A stretch of DNA of 64,000 nt from Streptomyces sp. NBC_01244 (GCF_035987325.1 NZ_CP108488.1:7874001-7938000), one strand, 5' to 3'; positions 27,077 through 35,890 are shown, counted from the stretch's first letter. The notes: generated from the sequence alone by a model not told the origin. A program made the numbers and translations.

Positions 27077-27096
27077 ATACCCCTAAATAGGGATAT
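27077..27096. promoter_or_regulatory. Palindrome in glycerate kinase/BCCT divergent promoter
   Basis: CCCTA-AA-TAGGG (27081-27092) sits in an AT-rich patch 26 bases before the BCCT start, within an outer ATA/TAT frame. It overlaps the probable core promoter and may be an operator, with an unknown regulator. Confidence 0.35.
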
Positions 27097-27117
27097 ACGC
27101 CTGCATAGTGTGGCCGC

Positions 27118-28881
27118 ATGAGCACGGATTCACTGGAACAGCCACGTCCGGATTCCCCAGGCGGCGGGTCCGAAGGCCCCGCCGCCGGCGCCGACGGCAC
27201 TCCCGACCGGACCGTCGTCGTCATCGGAGTGATCTCCGTCCTGGCCGTGGTCGCCTGGGCGGCCCTGGGGAAGAGCTCGTTCGACTCGGCGTCGAGCAGC
27301 GCGCTGGCCTGGGTGCTCAGTAACTTCGCGTGGCTCTTCGTGATCGCCGCCGATGTGTTCCTCGTCATGTGCGTCGTGCTCGCGATCAGCCGCTTCGGCC
27401 GGATCCGCCTCGGCAGGGACGACTCGGAGCCGGAGTTCACCAACCTCGCGTGGATCGCGATGATGTTCAGTGCGGGCATGGGTATCGGACTGATGTTCTA
27501 CGGCGTGGGTGAGCCGCTCACCCACTACCTGAACCCGCCCCCGGCCTCCGGCGCGGCCCCCGGCACCGGCGACGCCGCCCGCGCCTCGCTCGACTACTCC
27601 TTCTTCCACTGGACCCTCACCCCCTGGGCGATCTACGGCATCGCCGGCCTCGCGCTCGCCTACGCGACCTTCCGCAAGGGCCGCGGCAACCGCCTCAGCT
27701 CCGCCTTCGTCCCCCTCATGGGCGAGGAGCGGGCCAACGGGTGGCCCGGCAAGGCCATCGACCTGCTCGCCGTCTTCGCCACCGTCTTCGGGACCGCCAC
27801 CAGCCTCGGCCTCGGCGCCCTCCAGGTCTCCAAGGGGCTCAACATCACGACGGGGATCGAGGACTCGACCACGGTCGAGCTGATCATCATCGGATCCCTG
27901 TCCGCCGCCTTCGTGCTCTCCGCCTTCTCCGGCCTGCACAAGGGCGTCAAATGGCTCAGCACGATCAACATCGTGCTCGCCGCGGCCCTGATGCTCTTCG
28001 TCTTCGTGCTCGGCCCGACCGTCTACATCCTCGACGTGATCCCGGCGAGCGTCGGCAGCTACCTGCACGAACTGCTCCCGATGGCCACCCGCACCGGAGC
28101 CTTCACCGACAGCGAGTGGCTCGGTGCGTGGACGATCTTCTACTGGGCGTGGTGGCTCTCCTGGGCGCCCTTCGTCGGCACCTTCATCGCCCGCATCTCG
28201 CGCGGCCGCACCATCCGCGAGTTCCTCATCGGCGTCCTCCTGGTGCCCAGCGGTGCCACCGTCGTCTGGTTCTGCGTCATGGGCGGCACCGCGATCCGCC
28301 TCGACTCCACCGGCGTCGCCGACATGGCCGCCAAGGCCAAGGAGGGCACCGAGGCCTCGCTCTTCGCGATGCTCGACGCGCTCCCGCTCGGCACGCTCAC
28401 CTCGTGGATCGCGATGCTCCTGGTGATGACGTACTTCGTCACCAGCGCCGACTCCGCCTCCCTCGTCATGGGCTCCCTCACCAGCCGCGGCTCCCTGAAC
28501 CCGCCGACCTGGCTCGTGGTCACCTGGGGCGTGCTGATGGCCTCCGTGGCCGCCGTACTCCTCGTCGCGGGCGGCCTGAAGTCCCTCCAGACGGCCACCA
28601 TCCTGGTGGCGCTGCCGTTCGTCGTGGTGATGCTGCTCCTGTGCTGGGCCCTGGTGAAGGAGCTGCGGGAGGACCCGGGCGCGGGCCCCGTCCGCCACCA
28701 CGCCCTCCACGGACTGCGGGACGCGGTCAAGGCCATGGTCGGCGACGCCATCACCGAACAGGGCCCCGCCCGCCACCCCCGCCTGCGCCGCCTCGCGGAG
28801 TCCAGGAACCGCGACCGCGAGGACGGCTCCGGCGGCGCGGCCGGCGGCGCCGCCGGCGGAGGGTCCACCCCGGAAGCGTGA
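27118..28881 (+). CDS. BCCT-family transporter (betaine/choline/carnitine type)
   Basis: Sodium- or proton-coupled symporter for compatible solutes, 587 aa with about 12 membrane helices. Signature segments are AGMGIGLMFYGVGEP (about 118-132), LDYSFFHWTLTPWAIYG, and the helix-8 tryptophan motif IFYWAWWLSWAPFVG (about 340-354). The N-terminal 35 residues are Pro/Gly-rich and the C-terminal 60 are charged and Gly-rich. Such tails regulate osmotic activation in BetP, so osmosensing is possible. Substrate not determined. No ABC or dehydrogenase partner gene is adjacent. Confidence 0.93.
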   Translation: MSTDSLEQPRPDSPGGGSEGPAAGADGTPDRTVVVIGVISVLAVVAWAALGKSSFDSASSSALAWVLSNFAWLFVIAADVFLVMCVVLAISRFGRIRLGRDDSEPEFTNLAWIAMMFSAGMGIGLMFYGVGEPLTHYLNPPPASGAAPGTGDAARASLDYSFFHWTLTPWAIYGIAGLALAYATFRKGRGNRLSSAFVPLMGEERANGWPGKAIDLLAVFATVFGTATSLGLGALQVSKGLNITTGIEDSTTVELIIIGSLSAAFVLSAFSGLHKGVKWLSTINIVLAAALMLFVFVLGPTVYILDVIPASVGSYLHELLPMATRTGAFTDSEWLGAWTIFYWAWWLSWAPFVGTFIARISRGRTIREFLIGVLLVPSGATVVWFCVMGGTAIRLDSTGVADMAAKAKEGTEASLFAMLDALPLGTLTSWIAMLLVMTYFVTSADSASLVMGSLTSRGSLNPPTWLVVTWGVLMASVAAVLLVAGGLKSLQTATILVALPFVVVMLLLCWALVKELREDPGAGPVRHHALHGLRDAVKAMVGDAITEQGPARHPRLRRLAESRNRDREDGSGGAAGGAAGGGSTPEA

Positions 28882-28918
28882 TCACCGCGGGCCCGGGGCG
28901 GCTGGGTAGGGTGTCGGC

Positions 28919-29419
28919 GTGACCACCATCGATGACTTCGCCACCTACATCGCGAGCCTGCCCCGGGTGCTGGCCGGCGCGGCCGCGCTCTTCCGGGACG
29001 ACCGGGGGCGCGTGCTCCTCGTCGAGCCCAACTACCGGGAGGGCTGGGCCCTGCCGGGCGGCACCATCGAGTCGGACACGGGGGAGTCCCCGCGTACGGC
29101 CGCCCGCCGGGAGAGCGCCGAGGAGATCGGCATCGACCTGCCGCTCGGCCGGCTGCTCGCCGTCGACTGGTCGACCGGCGAGGGCCGGCCCCCGCTCGTC
29201 GCCTACCTCTACGACGGCGGCGTGCTCGATGCCGGACAGCTCGCCTCCATCAAGCTCCAGGAGGAGGAGCTGATCTCGTGGAAGCTGGTGGAGCAGGCCG
29301 AGCTGACGGACCATCTGCTCGGATCCCTGGGCCTGCGCACCGTGGAGGCGTGCCGGGTCCTGGAGACCGGCGAGGGCGCCGTGGAGCTGGAGAACGGCCG
29401 CCGGCCGCAGGCCTCGTAG
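28919..29419 (+). CDS. Nudix hydrolase
   Basis: Hydrolase of nucleoside diphosphate-linked compounds, 166 aa. The Nudix box is recognisable at about 46-72, with GGTIESDTGES followed by RESAEEIGI. The REXXEEXG catalytic half is intact, but the first loop is two residues longer than the GX5E consensus. The start is GTG 28919, shortly after the BCCT stop. A small unknown gene and an acetyltransferase follow on the same strand with short gaps, so they may be co-transcribed. The substrate is not predictable. Confidence 0.9.
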   Translation: MTTIDDFATYIASLPRVLAGAAALFRDDRGRVLLVEPNYREGWALPGGTIESDTGESPRTAARRESAEEIGIDLPLGRLLAVDWSTGEGRPPLVAYLYDGGVLDAGQLASIKLQEEELISWKLVEQAELTDHLLGSLGLRTVEACRVLETGEGAVELENGRRPQAS

Positions 29420-29471
29420 CCCCTTCCGCTCGTTATTCCGTGCCTACACCGAGCAGGACAGAATTCAGCAG

Positions 29472-29900
29472 ATGATCACGATGTACGCCTGGCCCAGTAC
29501 CGCCGACGGGCCCGACGCCCTGCCCATGGTCCACTTCACCACCGACCAGCAGGAGGGCGGCGAGGTCACTCCCGACGGGGTTCCGGTCTGGATGTTCGAC
29601 TCCGCGATCCGTGACGGCGGCTGGGCCCAGTTCACCGACTTCGAGGCCTGGTCCGTGCCGGCCGAGGGCTGGCAGGCCTTCTACCGCCGCGAGGACGACG
29701 TCCTCGCCGTCACCGGCCCCGGCTCCTGCGAGGGCTGGTACCAGGGCGGCCTCGGCGCCGACGCCGACTGGGTGGGGGCGGCCGCGGCCCAGCAGAGCGT
29801 GGTCCTGCTCGCGGCCCCCGTCCATCACCCGTCCCTGTACGGCTACGCGGTCGAGGCCGGCGCCGCCTTCGCACTGCTGGTCCCGCTGGTGGTCATCTAG
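29472..29900 (+). CDS. Hypothetical protein
   Basis: An acidic, Trp-rich protein of 142 aa with no motif I recognise. It has an N-terminal beta-rich half ([26 protein letters not shown]) and a hydrophobic C-terminal 25 residues ([16 protein letters not shown]) that may pack internally or act as a membrane tail. Codon usage matches its neighbours and the frame is clean, so it is likely real. It precedes the acetyltransferase by two bases, suggesting an operon. ATG 29472 is used; ATG 29481 is equally possible. Confidence 0.65.
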   Translation: MITMYAWPSTADGPDALPMVHFTTDQQEGGEVTPDGVPVWMFDSAIRDGGWAQFTDFEAWSVPAEGWQAFYRREDDVLAVTGPGSCEGWYQGGLGADADWVGAAAAQQSVVLLAAPVHHPSLYGYAVEAGAAFALLVPLVVI

Positions 29901-29902
29901 CC

Positions 29903-30550
29903 GTGAGTTCCCTCCCCGCCGACCCGACGGTGCTCCACCCGTTTCCCGACCAGCCGCGGGTGGTCCTGCTGAAGCCGCTGGTGACCTCGCCGCTGATCGA
30001 GGTGGGGGAGTACTCCTACTACGACGACCCGGACGATCCCACCGCGTTCGAGACCCGCAACGTGCTCTACCACTACGGGCCCGAGAAGCTGGTCGTCGGG
30101 AAGTTCTGCGCGCTGGGCACCGGGGTCCGCTTCCTCATGAACGGCGCCAACCACCGCATGGACGGCCCGTCCACCTTCCCCTTCCCCATCATGGGCGCGT
30201 CCTGGGCCGACCACTTCGACCTGCTCGCCGGCCTGCCCGGCCGGGGCGACACCGTCGTCGGCAACGACGTCTGGATCGGCTACGGCGCCATGGTCATGCC
30301 CGGGGTGCGCATCGGGCACGGTGCGATCGTCGCCGCGGGCGCCGTGGTCGTGGACGACGTCCCCGACTACGGGATCGTCGGCGGCAACCCCGCCACCCTC
30401 ATCCGCACCCGCCACACCGACGGGGAGATCGCCCGCCTGCTCGCGCTCGCTTGGTGGAACTGGCCCGTGGAGCACCTCACCCGGCACATCCGTACCGTCA
30501 TGTCCGGCACCGTCGCCGACCTCGAGGCGGTCGCACCGCAGGCCCGCTGA
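29903..30550 (+). CDS. CatB/Vat-like left-handed beta-helix O-acetyltransferase
   Basis: Hexapeptide-repeat acetyltransferase of 215 aa related to xenobiotic (streptogramin, chloramphenicol) acetyltransferases. The catalytic histidine is in NGANHRMDG (about residue 76), and the hexapeptide coils are visible as [32 protein letters not shown]. The C-terminal WWNWP helix region is typical of the Vat/CatB group. It starts with GTG two bases after the preceding stop. Acceptor substrate unknown; resistance should not be assumed because many chromosomal homologues have housekeeping roles. Confidence 0.9.
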   Translation: MSSLPADPTVLHPFPDQPRVVLLKPLVTSPLIEVGEYSYYDDPDDPTAFETRNVLYHYGPEKLVVGKFCALGTGVRFLMNGANHRMDGPSTFPFPIMGASWADHFDLLAGLPGRGDTVVGNDVWIGYGAMVMPGVRIGHGAIVAAGAVVVDDVPDYGIVGGNPATLIRTRHTDGEIARLLALAWWNWPVEHLTRHIRTVMSGTVADLEAVAPQAR

Positions 30551-30570
30551 GCCCTGGTCGGCAAGAGGCC

Positions 30571-31074
30571 CTAGAGCTGCTCGGCCCCGGACTCGAAGGC
30601 CAGCAGGCGCACCTTGCGGTCGATGCCGCCGCCGTAGCCGGTCATGGAGCCGGACGCCCCGATCACGCGGTGGCACGGCACGATGATGCCGACCGGGTTC
30701 TTCCCGTTGGCCAGCCCGACCGCGCGCGAGGCGTTCGGCTTGCCGAGCTCGGCGGCCAGCTCCCCGTAGGACCAGGTCTGCCCGTAGGGGATCCGTACGA
30801 GCTGCTCCCACACGCTGCGCTGGAACTCGGTGCCCTCCAGCCGGACCGGCAGGTCGAAGGCGGTGAGCTCCCCGGCGAAGTACGCGGTCAGCTGCCGCAC
30901 CACCTCCGGGAAGGGTTCCTCGCCGGCCGCGACGCGTTCCCCGAAGGACTCCTCGGTCGGGCGGTGGCGCTGCCCGGTCATGTAGAGGCCGCAGAGGACC
31001 CCGTCGGCGGCGACGAGGGTGAGCGGCCCGTAGGGGCTGTCCACGACGGTGTGCTGCTTGGTGCTGCTGCTCAT
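30571..31074 (-). CDS. ogt: Methylated-DNA--[protein]-cysteine S-methyltransferase
   Basis: Suicide repair protein that transfers the methyl group from O6-methylguanine to its own cysteine. The 167-aa protein contains the active-site IVPCHRVIG with Cys134 and the preceding helix-turn-helix ending in NASRAVGLANGKNP. It lies 31 bases downstream of the AdaA-AlkA fusion gene on the same strand, matching the actinobacterial ada/alkA-ogt operon for the adaptive response to alkylation. It converges on the acetyltransferase gene with 20 bases between stops. Confidence 0.95.
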   Translation of the reverse strand: MSSSTKQHTVVDSPYGPLTLVAADGVLCGLYMTGQRHRPTEESFGERVAAGEEPFPEVVRQLTAYFAGELTAFDLPVRLEGTEFQRSVWEQLVRIPYGQTWSYGELAAELGKPNASRAVGLANGKNPVGIIVPCHRVIGASGSMTGYGGGIDRKVRLLAFESGAEQL

Positions 31075-31105
31075 GATGGCTCGTACTCCTCGGAAGTCGG
31101 TGGGG

Positions 31106-32593
31106 TCAGGCGGGCAGGACGTTGATCGCGTGGTCCTCGGTGGCCCACAGGTACTGCACGGCGTACGCGCGCCAGGGCCGCCACCGCGCCGCGCGGGCCG
31201 TCAGCGCCGCGGGCGTGGAGGGCAGCCCGAGCCCCTTCGCGGCCCGCCGGATGCCCAGGTCGGCCGGGACGAAGGCGTCCGGGTCGCCCAGGGCCCGCAT
31301 CGCGATGATCTCGGTGGTCCACGGCCCGAAGCCGGGCAGCGCCCCCAGCCGTGCGCGGGCCGCCTCCCAGTCGCTGTCGATGCCGAGCGGGAGCGAGCCG
31401 TCGGCCAGGGCCGAGACGAGCGCGGTGAAAGTCGCGCGCCGGCTGCGCGGCATGGCCAGGGACTCCGGGTCCAGCCCGGCCAGGGCCTGCGGGGTCGGGA
31501 ACAGGTGCGTCAGCCCGCCCTCGGGGTCGGTCACCGGCTCGCCGAGCGCGCGGACCAGCCGGGCCGCATGCGTACGGGCCGCCGCGGTGGACACCTGCTG
31601 CCCGAGGACGGCCCGTACGGCGAACTCCTCCGCGTCGACGGTGCGCGGCACCCGGCGCCCGGGAGCCTTGGCCACGAGCGGGGCGAGCAGCGGGTCGGAG
31701 CTCAGCTGCTCGTCGACGGCCTCGGGGTCCGCGTCGAGGTCCAGCAGCCGCCGGCAGCGGCTGATGGCGATGGTCAGGTCGCGCAGGTCCGTGAGGGCGA
31801 GCCGGCAGCCGATGTGGTCGGGCTGCGGGGTGAGCGCGACGACACCGGTGCCGTACGGGAGGCGGAGCGTGCGGCGGTAGGCGCCCGCCCGCCACTCCTC
31901 GACCCCGGGGACGGCGGTCGCGGCGAGGTGGCCGAAGAGGTTGTCGGGGGTCAGCGGGGCGCGGAAGGGAAGCCGCAGGCTGATGGTGCCGGGCACCTCG
32001 GCGGACCCGGCGCCCCGGACGGCCCCCCGGCCGGCCGCCTTGGCCCGGAGCTCGCTCGGGGCCAAGGCGAAGACCTCGCGGACGGTGTCGTTGAAGGTCC
32101 GGATCGAGGAGAAACCGGCGGCGAAGGCGATGTCGCCCATCGGGAGCCCGGAGGTCTCGATCAGCAGCCGGGCGGTCTGCGCCCGCTGTGCCCTGGCCAG
32201 GGCGAGCGGCCCGGCGCCGAGCTCGGCGTTCAGCTGGCGCTCCACCTGCCGGGAGGAGTAACCCAGCCGGGTGGCCAGCCCGGGGACGCCCTCGCGGTCG
32301 ACCACGCCGTCCTGGATGAGGCGCACGGCCCGGGCGACGGCGTCGGCGCGGGCGTTCCACTCGGGGGAGCCGGGGGAGGTGTCGGGCCGGCACCGCTTGC
32401 AGGCCCGGTACCCGCTCTGCTGGCAGGCGGCGGCGCTGGGCAGGAAGGTCATGTTCTCGACCTTGGGCGGTACGGCGGGGCAGCTGGGGCGGCAGTAGAT
32501 TCCGGTGGTCCTCACGGCCGTGAAGAACCAGCCGTCGAAGCGGGCGTCCTTCGACCGGACGGCCCGTACGCAACGCTCCGTGTCGGTGTGCAT
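31106..32593 (-). CDS. AdaA-AlkA fusion: methyl-phosphotriester-sensing AraC regulator and 3-methyladenine glycosylase
   Basis: The 495-aa protein combines damage sensing and repair. N-terminal Zn domain: Cys34 and Cys38 (YCRPSC) and Cys65/Cys68 (ACKRC), where the first accepts methyl from phosphotriesters and switches on transcription. Next comes an AraC helix-turn-helix domain (about 85-180), then an AlkA N-domain and a HhH-GPD glycosylase with LPGFGPWTTEIIAMRALGD and catalytic Asp near 445 (VPADLG). GGAGG precedes ATG 32593. It probably activates itself and ogt downstream when DNA is alkylated. The fusion is typical of actinobacteria. Confidence 0.94.
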   Translation of the reverse strand: MHTDTERCVRAVRSKDARFDGWFFTAVRTTGIYCRPSCPAVPPKVENMTFLPSAAACQQSGYRACKRCRPDTSPGSPEWNARADAVARAVRLIQDGVVDREGVPGLATRLGYSSRQVERQLNAELGAGPLALARAQRAQTARLLIETSGLPMGDIAFAAGFSSIRTFNDTVREVFALAPSELRAKAAGRGAVRGAGSAEVPGTISLRLPFRAPLTPDNLFGHLAATAVPGVEEWRAGAYRRTLRLPYGTGVVALTPQPDHIGCRLALTDLRDLTIAISRCRRLLDLDADPEAVDEQLSSDPLLAPLVAKAPGRRVPRTVDAEEFAVRAVLGQQVSTAAARTHAARLVRALGEPVTDPEGGLTHLFPTPQALAGLDPESLAMPRSRRATFTALVSALADGSLPLGIDSDWEAARARLGALPGFGPWTTEIIAMRALGDPDAFVPADLGIRRAAKGLGLPSTPAALTARAARWRPWRAYAVQYLWATEDHAINVLPA

Positions 32594-32706
32594 GGCTCCA
32601 TCCTCCCGGCCGATGCCCTCCCGGGCTGGCGGTTTTCCGACACCAAGGCTACGGGGGACACCCCCGCCCGTGCGCCCACCCGCGGGTACACCGCTCCGCG
32701 GGCGAA

Positions 32707-32861
32707 GTCCCCTACCCGCCCTTCCTCCGTTCCCTGGGCCCCGCCCCAGACCCCGCGCCTCAAACGCCGGCGAGGCTGGATCGATCCAGCCCCTCCGGCG
32801 TTTGAGGCGCGGGGGTCCGGGGCCCGGCCCCCGGGGAACGGGCGAAGGGCGGGTAGGGGAC
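32707..32861. repeat. 155-bp inverted-repeat intergenic element
   Basis: The arms run from GTCCCCTACCCGCCC (32707) inward and from GGGCGGGTAGGGGAC (ending 32861) inward, meeting at GGATCGATCC (32778-32787). The inner 24 bases of each arm (32759-32782 and 32783-32806) differ at only two positions. Half an arm recurs at 25618-25646. This resembles the dispersed palindromic repeats seen between genes in Streptomyces; no coding capacity. Confidence 0.75.
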
Positions 32862-32912
32862 CCCAGCCCCGCGCAGCGGCACGGACGGCACAGGCGGCCC
32901 CCCGCATGCGGA

Positions 32913-32952
32913 AGGGCCCCCGGGGGGCTGCCTGGTGGCGGCCGGGGGCCCT
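32913..32952 (-). terminator. Terminator downstream of pssA
   Basis: An 11-bp stem, AGGGCCCCCGG (32913-32923) with CCGGGGGCCCT (32942-32952), has an 18-base loop and lies 22 bases past the pssA stop. No U-tract. Confidence 0.6.
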
Positions 32953-32973
32953 CTCGTACGCGTACAGCCGTGG

Positions 32974-33852
32974 CTACGGGGCCTGGGTGGCCCGGGCCTC
33001 GCGCCGGTTGTGGCGGAACGTGTTCGCGCGACGGGTCGTCGCGAACAGCGGAATGGTCGCCGCCAGAGCGATCTGCAGCGCGCAGCCGGTCTGGAGCAGC
33101 AGCCCGCCGCCCGGCGCGTCGAACGCCCACGCGGCCAGCAGACCCATCGCCGCGACGATCCAGCTGAGCATCGCCACCGCGAGGACACCCCGCGGCTTGG
33201 GGTACTCGACCCGGCTCACCATCAGCCAGGCCACGCCGACGATCGCCAGCAGGGTCGGGATGAACGGCAGCTCGAGCAGCACGATCGAGACGACCGTCAG
33301 CGCGCCGAAGGGGCTCGGCATGCCCTGGAACATGCCGTCCTTCATCGCCACGCAGCTGAATCTCGCGAGGCGAAGGACGACCGCCAGCAGGACCACGATC
33401 GCCGCCAGCGCCGACATCTTCTGCACGGCGTCATCGGCGACCATGCCGTAGACGAGCACGAAGTACGCCGGAGCCAGGCCGAAGCTGATCAGGTCGGACA
33501 GGTTGTCCAGCTCCGCGCCCATAGGCGAGCTGCGCAGCTTGCGGGCCACGATGCCGTCGAAGAGGTCGAAGACCGCGGCGAGCAGCATCAGTATCACGGC
33601 CGTGGCCGCGCTGCTGCGGGCCATGCCCGACTCGCCGCTGCCGGTGAGGTGCGGGATGAGGATCCCGGTGGTGGTGAAGTACACCGCCATGAATCCGCAC
33701 GTCGCGTTGCCGAGGGTCAGGGTGTCCGCTATCGACAGCCGCAGTGACAGCGGCATGTCGTCCTCGGTGGAGTCCTCCTCGGACGCCTCGGGTACCCATC
33801 CCGATGCCGGCGTCGACAGGTTCGCCGGGGTTTCAGGTTCAGTCACGGTCAA
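32974..33852 (-). CDS. pssA: CDP-diacylglycerol--serine O-phosphatidyltransferase
   Basis: Membrane enzyme making phosphatidylserine from CDP-diacylglycerol and serine, the first committed step to phosphatidylethanolamine. The 292-aa protein has about eight hydrophobic segments and the CDP-alcohol phosphotransferase signature beginning DLFDGIVAR (near 100) and ending GAELDNLSD. Seven residues lie between AR and G, where eight is usual. It overlaps the upstream psd gene by 14 bases if it starts at TTG 33852 (GGGTGA six bases upstream) or by eight at GTG 33846. The acidic N-terminal 35 residues are an extension. Acts with psd. Confidence 0.93.
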   Translation of the reverse strand: MTVTEPETPANLSTPASGWVPEASEEDSTEDDMPLSLRLSIADTLTLGNATCGFMAVYFTTTGILIPHLTGSGESGMARSSAATAVILMLLAAVFDLFDGIVARKLRSSPMGAELDNLSDLISFGLAPAYFVLVYGMVADDAVQKMSALAAIVVLLAVVLRLARFSCVAMKDGMFQGMPSPFGALTVVSIVLLELPFIPTLLAIVGVAWLMVSRVEYPKPRGVLAVAMLSWIVAAMGLLAAWAFDAPGGGLLLQTGCALQIALAATIPLFATTRRANTFRHNRREARATQAP

Positions 33853-34495
33853 TTCGGGTCACCCCCGCGGTGGTGGCCTGTCCGACCTCGACCGCGACCT
33901 CGACGCCCTCGGGGAGGTAGATGTCGACGCGGGAGCCGAAGCGGATCAGACCGATGCGTTCGCCCTGCTCCACCTTGGTGCCGGCCGGCAGGTACGGGAC
34001 GATGCGACGGGCGACGGCGCCGGCGATCTGCACCATCTCGATGTCGCCGAGCTCGGTGTCGAAGTGCCAGACGACGCGCTCGTTGTTCTCGCTCTCCTTG
34101 TTGAACGCCGGAACGAATCCGCCGGGGATGTGCTCCACGGACGTCACCGTGCCCGCGAGGGGCGCCCGGTTGACGTGGACGTTCAGGGGGCTCATGAAGA
34201 TCGCGACGCGGGTCCGTCCGTCCTTCCACGGCATGATGCTCTGCACCACACCGTCGGCGGGGGAGATGACCCGGCCCTGCGTGATCTCACGCTCGGGGTC
34301 GCGGAAGAACCACAGCATGCCCGCCGCGAGCGCGGTGGTGGGCACGGCCACTGCCGCCCAGCGTCCGGACTTGCGGGCCCGGACGAGGCTGACGGCGGCG
34401 GTGGCGACGGTCGGCAGAAGCCACGGCGATGCTCCGCGCGCGAGGCGTCCACCGAGGAGGCCGACGCGAGGTGCAGAGGTTTGGCTGTGGGGCAT
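33839..34495 (-). CDS. psd: Phosphatidylserine decarboxylase (PSD-A, archaeal-type)
   Basis: Decarboxylates phosphatidylserine to phosphatidylethanolamine. The 218-aa proenzyme has a membrane helix near 45-65, FRDPER, ISPADGVV and VNVHVNRAP-type segments, and the self-cleavage site FGSR with Ser188 that becomes the pyruvoyl group. The short length matches the soluble/archaeal-like PSD group. It is followed by pssA in an overlapping operon, so the two steps of PE synthesis are co-expressed. ATG 34495 is the start. Confidence 0.94.
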   Translation of the reverse strand: MPHSQTSAPRVGLLGGRLARGASPWLLPTVATAAVSLVRARKSGRWAAVAVPTTALAAGMLWFFRDPEREITQGRVISPADGVVQSIMPWKDGRTRVAIFMSPLNVHVNRAPLAGTVTSVEHIPGGFVPAFNKESENNERVVWHFDTELGDIEMVQIAGAVARRIVPYLPAGTKVEQGERIGLIRFGSRVDIYLPEGVEVAVEVGQATTAGVTRIDRD

Positions 34496-34637
34496 GGATG
34501 ACCTTCGTAGCGGGTGATGCCGCGCCGCAAACGGGGGGACGGGACGGCGGCTTTACTGGAATGCTATCGGTTGCACGCAACAACTGGGCAAGCCAGAAGC
34601 CGAGTCGATGGCCGTGAGCCAGTGACTGCTAGTGACT

Positions 34638-34674
34638 CTTTTGCGGAAAACCACTGGATGATTTACCGCAAAAG
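34638..34674 (-). terminator. Hairpin downstream of the ethylmalonyl-CoA operon
   Basis: CTTTTGCGG (34638-34646) and CCGCAAAAG (34666-34674) form a perfect 9-bp stem with a 19-base loop, starting 7 bases beyond the stop of the acyl-CoA dehydrogenase gene. The A/T-rich stem ends suit an intrinsic terminator. It could instead be an operator of psd, but it is about 140 bases from that start. Confidence 0.65.
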
Positions 34675-34680
34675 GGACTT

Positions 34681-35886
34681 TCAGCCCTGGAGCCGGTACT
34701 CCTCGAGCAGGCGTCGCCCGATGATCATTTTCTGGATCTCGGCGGTACCTTCACCGATGAGCAGCATGGGTGCCTCTCGGTAGAGGCGCTCGATCTCGTA
34801 CTCCTTCGAGAAGCCGTAGCCACCGTGGATACGGAACGCGTCCTCCACCACCTCCTTGCAGTACTCGGAGGCGAGGTACTTCGCCATCCCTGCTTCGAGG
34901 TCGTTTCGTTCCCCGGAGTCCTTTTTGCGTGCTGCATTGACCATCATCGCATGGGCGGCTTCGACCTTGGTAGCCATCTCGGCCAGCTTGAACTGGATCG
35001 CCTGGTGCTCGGCGATGGCCTTGCCGAAAGTGTGACGTTGCTGGGCATACGAGACACCCAGCTCGAACGCACGCTGTGCGACGCCACAACCACGGGCCGC
35101 CACGTTGACGCGGCCGACCTCGACCCCGTCCATCATTTGGTAAAACCCTCGGCCGGTCTCCCCGCCCAGGACCCGATTGGCCGGAATGCGCAGTCCGTCC
35201 ATGATGAGCTCGGTGGTGTCGACCCCCTTGTAGCCCATCTTGTCGATCTTGCCCGGGATGGTCAGGCCGGGACGCACCTCACCGAAGCCGGCCTCCTTCT
35301 CGATCAAGAAGGTCGTCATCGACTTGTGGGGGGCGGTGCCCTCCGGGTGTCCTTCGTCACTGCGGACCAGAACGGCCACCAGCGTGGACGTGCCGCCGTT
35401 CGTCAGCCACATCTTCTGGCCGTTCAGGACGTACTCGTCACCGTCCTTCACCGCCTTGGAGGTGATGGCCGACACATCGGAGCCGAGCCCCGGCTCGGAC
35501 ATCGAGAACGCGCCGCGCACCTCACCCAGAGCCATCCGGGGCAGGAAGTAATCCTTCTGCTCCTGGGTGCCGTGCTGCTTGAGCATGTACGCCACGATGA
35601 AGTGGGTGTTGATGATGCCCGAGACGGACATCCAGCCGCGCGCGATCTCCTCCACGCACAGCGCGTAGGTGAGGAGCGACTCACCCAGGCCGCCGTACTC
35701 CTCCGGGATCATCAGGCCGAAGAGGCCGAGTTCCTTGAGGCCGTCGACGATCGCTTGCGGGTACTCGTCCCGGTGCTCCAGCTCGGTCGCGACCGGGATG
35801 ATCTCTTTGTCGACGAACTCCCGGACGGTCTTGAGGATGTCCCTCTGGTCGTCCGTCAGGCCGGCGGTCTGGGCAAGTCGGCTCAT
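34681..35886 (-). CDS. mcd: Acyl-CoA dehydrogenase, probable (2S)-methylsuccinyl-CoA dehydrogenase
   Basis: FAD enzyme of 401 aa oxidising methylsuccinyl-CoA to mesaconyl-CoA. Family features: AFSMSEPGLGSD (about 126-137), WLTNGG, the late IHGGYGFSKEYEIERLYREA, and GEGTAEIQ carrying the catalytic glutamate where most relatives have YEGT. It is the last gene of the ccr-ecm-mcl-mch-mcd array, four bases after the hydratase, and this order is what points to methylsuccinyl-CoA rather than a generic acyl-CoA. Codon usage is slightly less GC-rich than the rest of the operon (for example 34900-35150). Confidence 0.85.
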   Translation of the reverse strand: MSRLAQTAGLTDDQRDILKTVREFVDKEIIPVATELEHRDEYPQAIVDGLKELGLFGLMIPEEYGGLGESLLTYALCVEEIARGWMSVSGIINTHFIVAYMLKQHGTQEQKDYFLPRMALGEVRGAFSMSEPGLGSDVSAITSKAVKDGDEYVLNGQKMWLTNGGTSTLVAVLVRSDEGHPEGTAPHKSMTTFLIEKEAGFGEVRPGLTIPGKIDKMGYKGVDTTELIMDGLRIPANRVLGGETGRGFYQMMDGVEVGRVNVAARGCGVAQRAFELGVSYAQQRHTFGKAIAEHQAIQFKLAEMATKVEAAHAMMVNAARKKDSGERNDLEAGMAKYLASEYCKEVVEDAFRIHGGYGFSKEYEIERLYREAPMLLIGEGTAEIQKMIIGRRLLEEYRLQG

Positions 35887-35890
35887 GGTT

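Larger units (their letters stand above)
32594..32973. other. Intergenic region between pssA and ada-alkA containing repeats
   Basis: 380 bases without a gene. They hold the ada-alkA promoter side (32594-32700), the palindromic element at 32707-32861 and a terminator for pssA at 32913-32952. Open frames here are Arg/Pro/Gly-rich and show no coding character. Confidence 0.6.

Noticed and set aside
29903..30550. Antibiotic-resistance call for the CatB/Vat-like acetyltransferase
   Set aside because: The fold and histidine fit the group, but many chromosomal members do not modify antibiotics and nothing nearby supports a resistance role.
27118..30550. BCCT-to-acetyltransferase stretch as a biosynthetic or osmoprotectant gene cluster
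   Set aside because: The genes are on one strand but functionally unrelated by family, and no betaine or ectoine enzyme is present.
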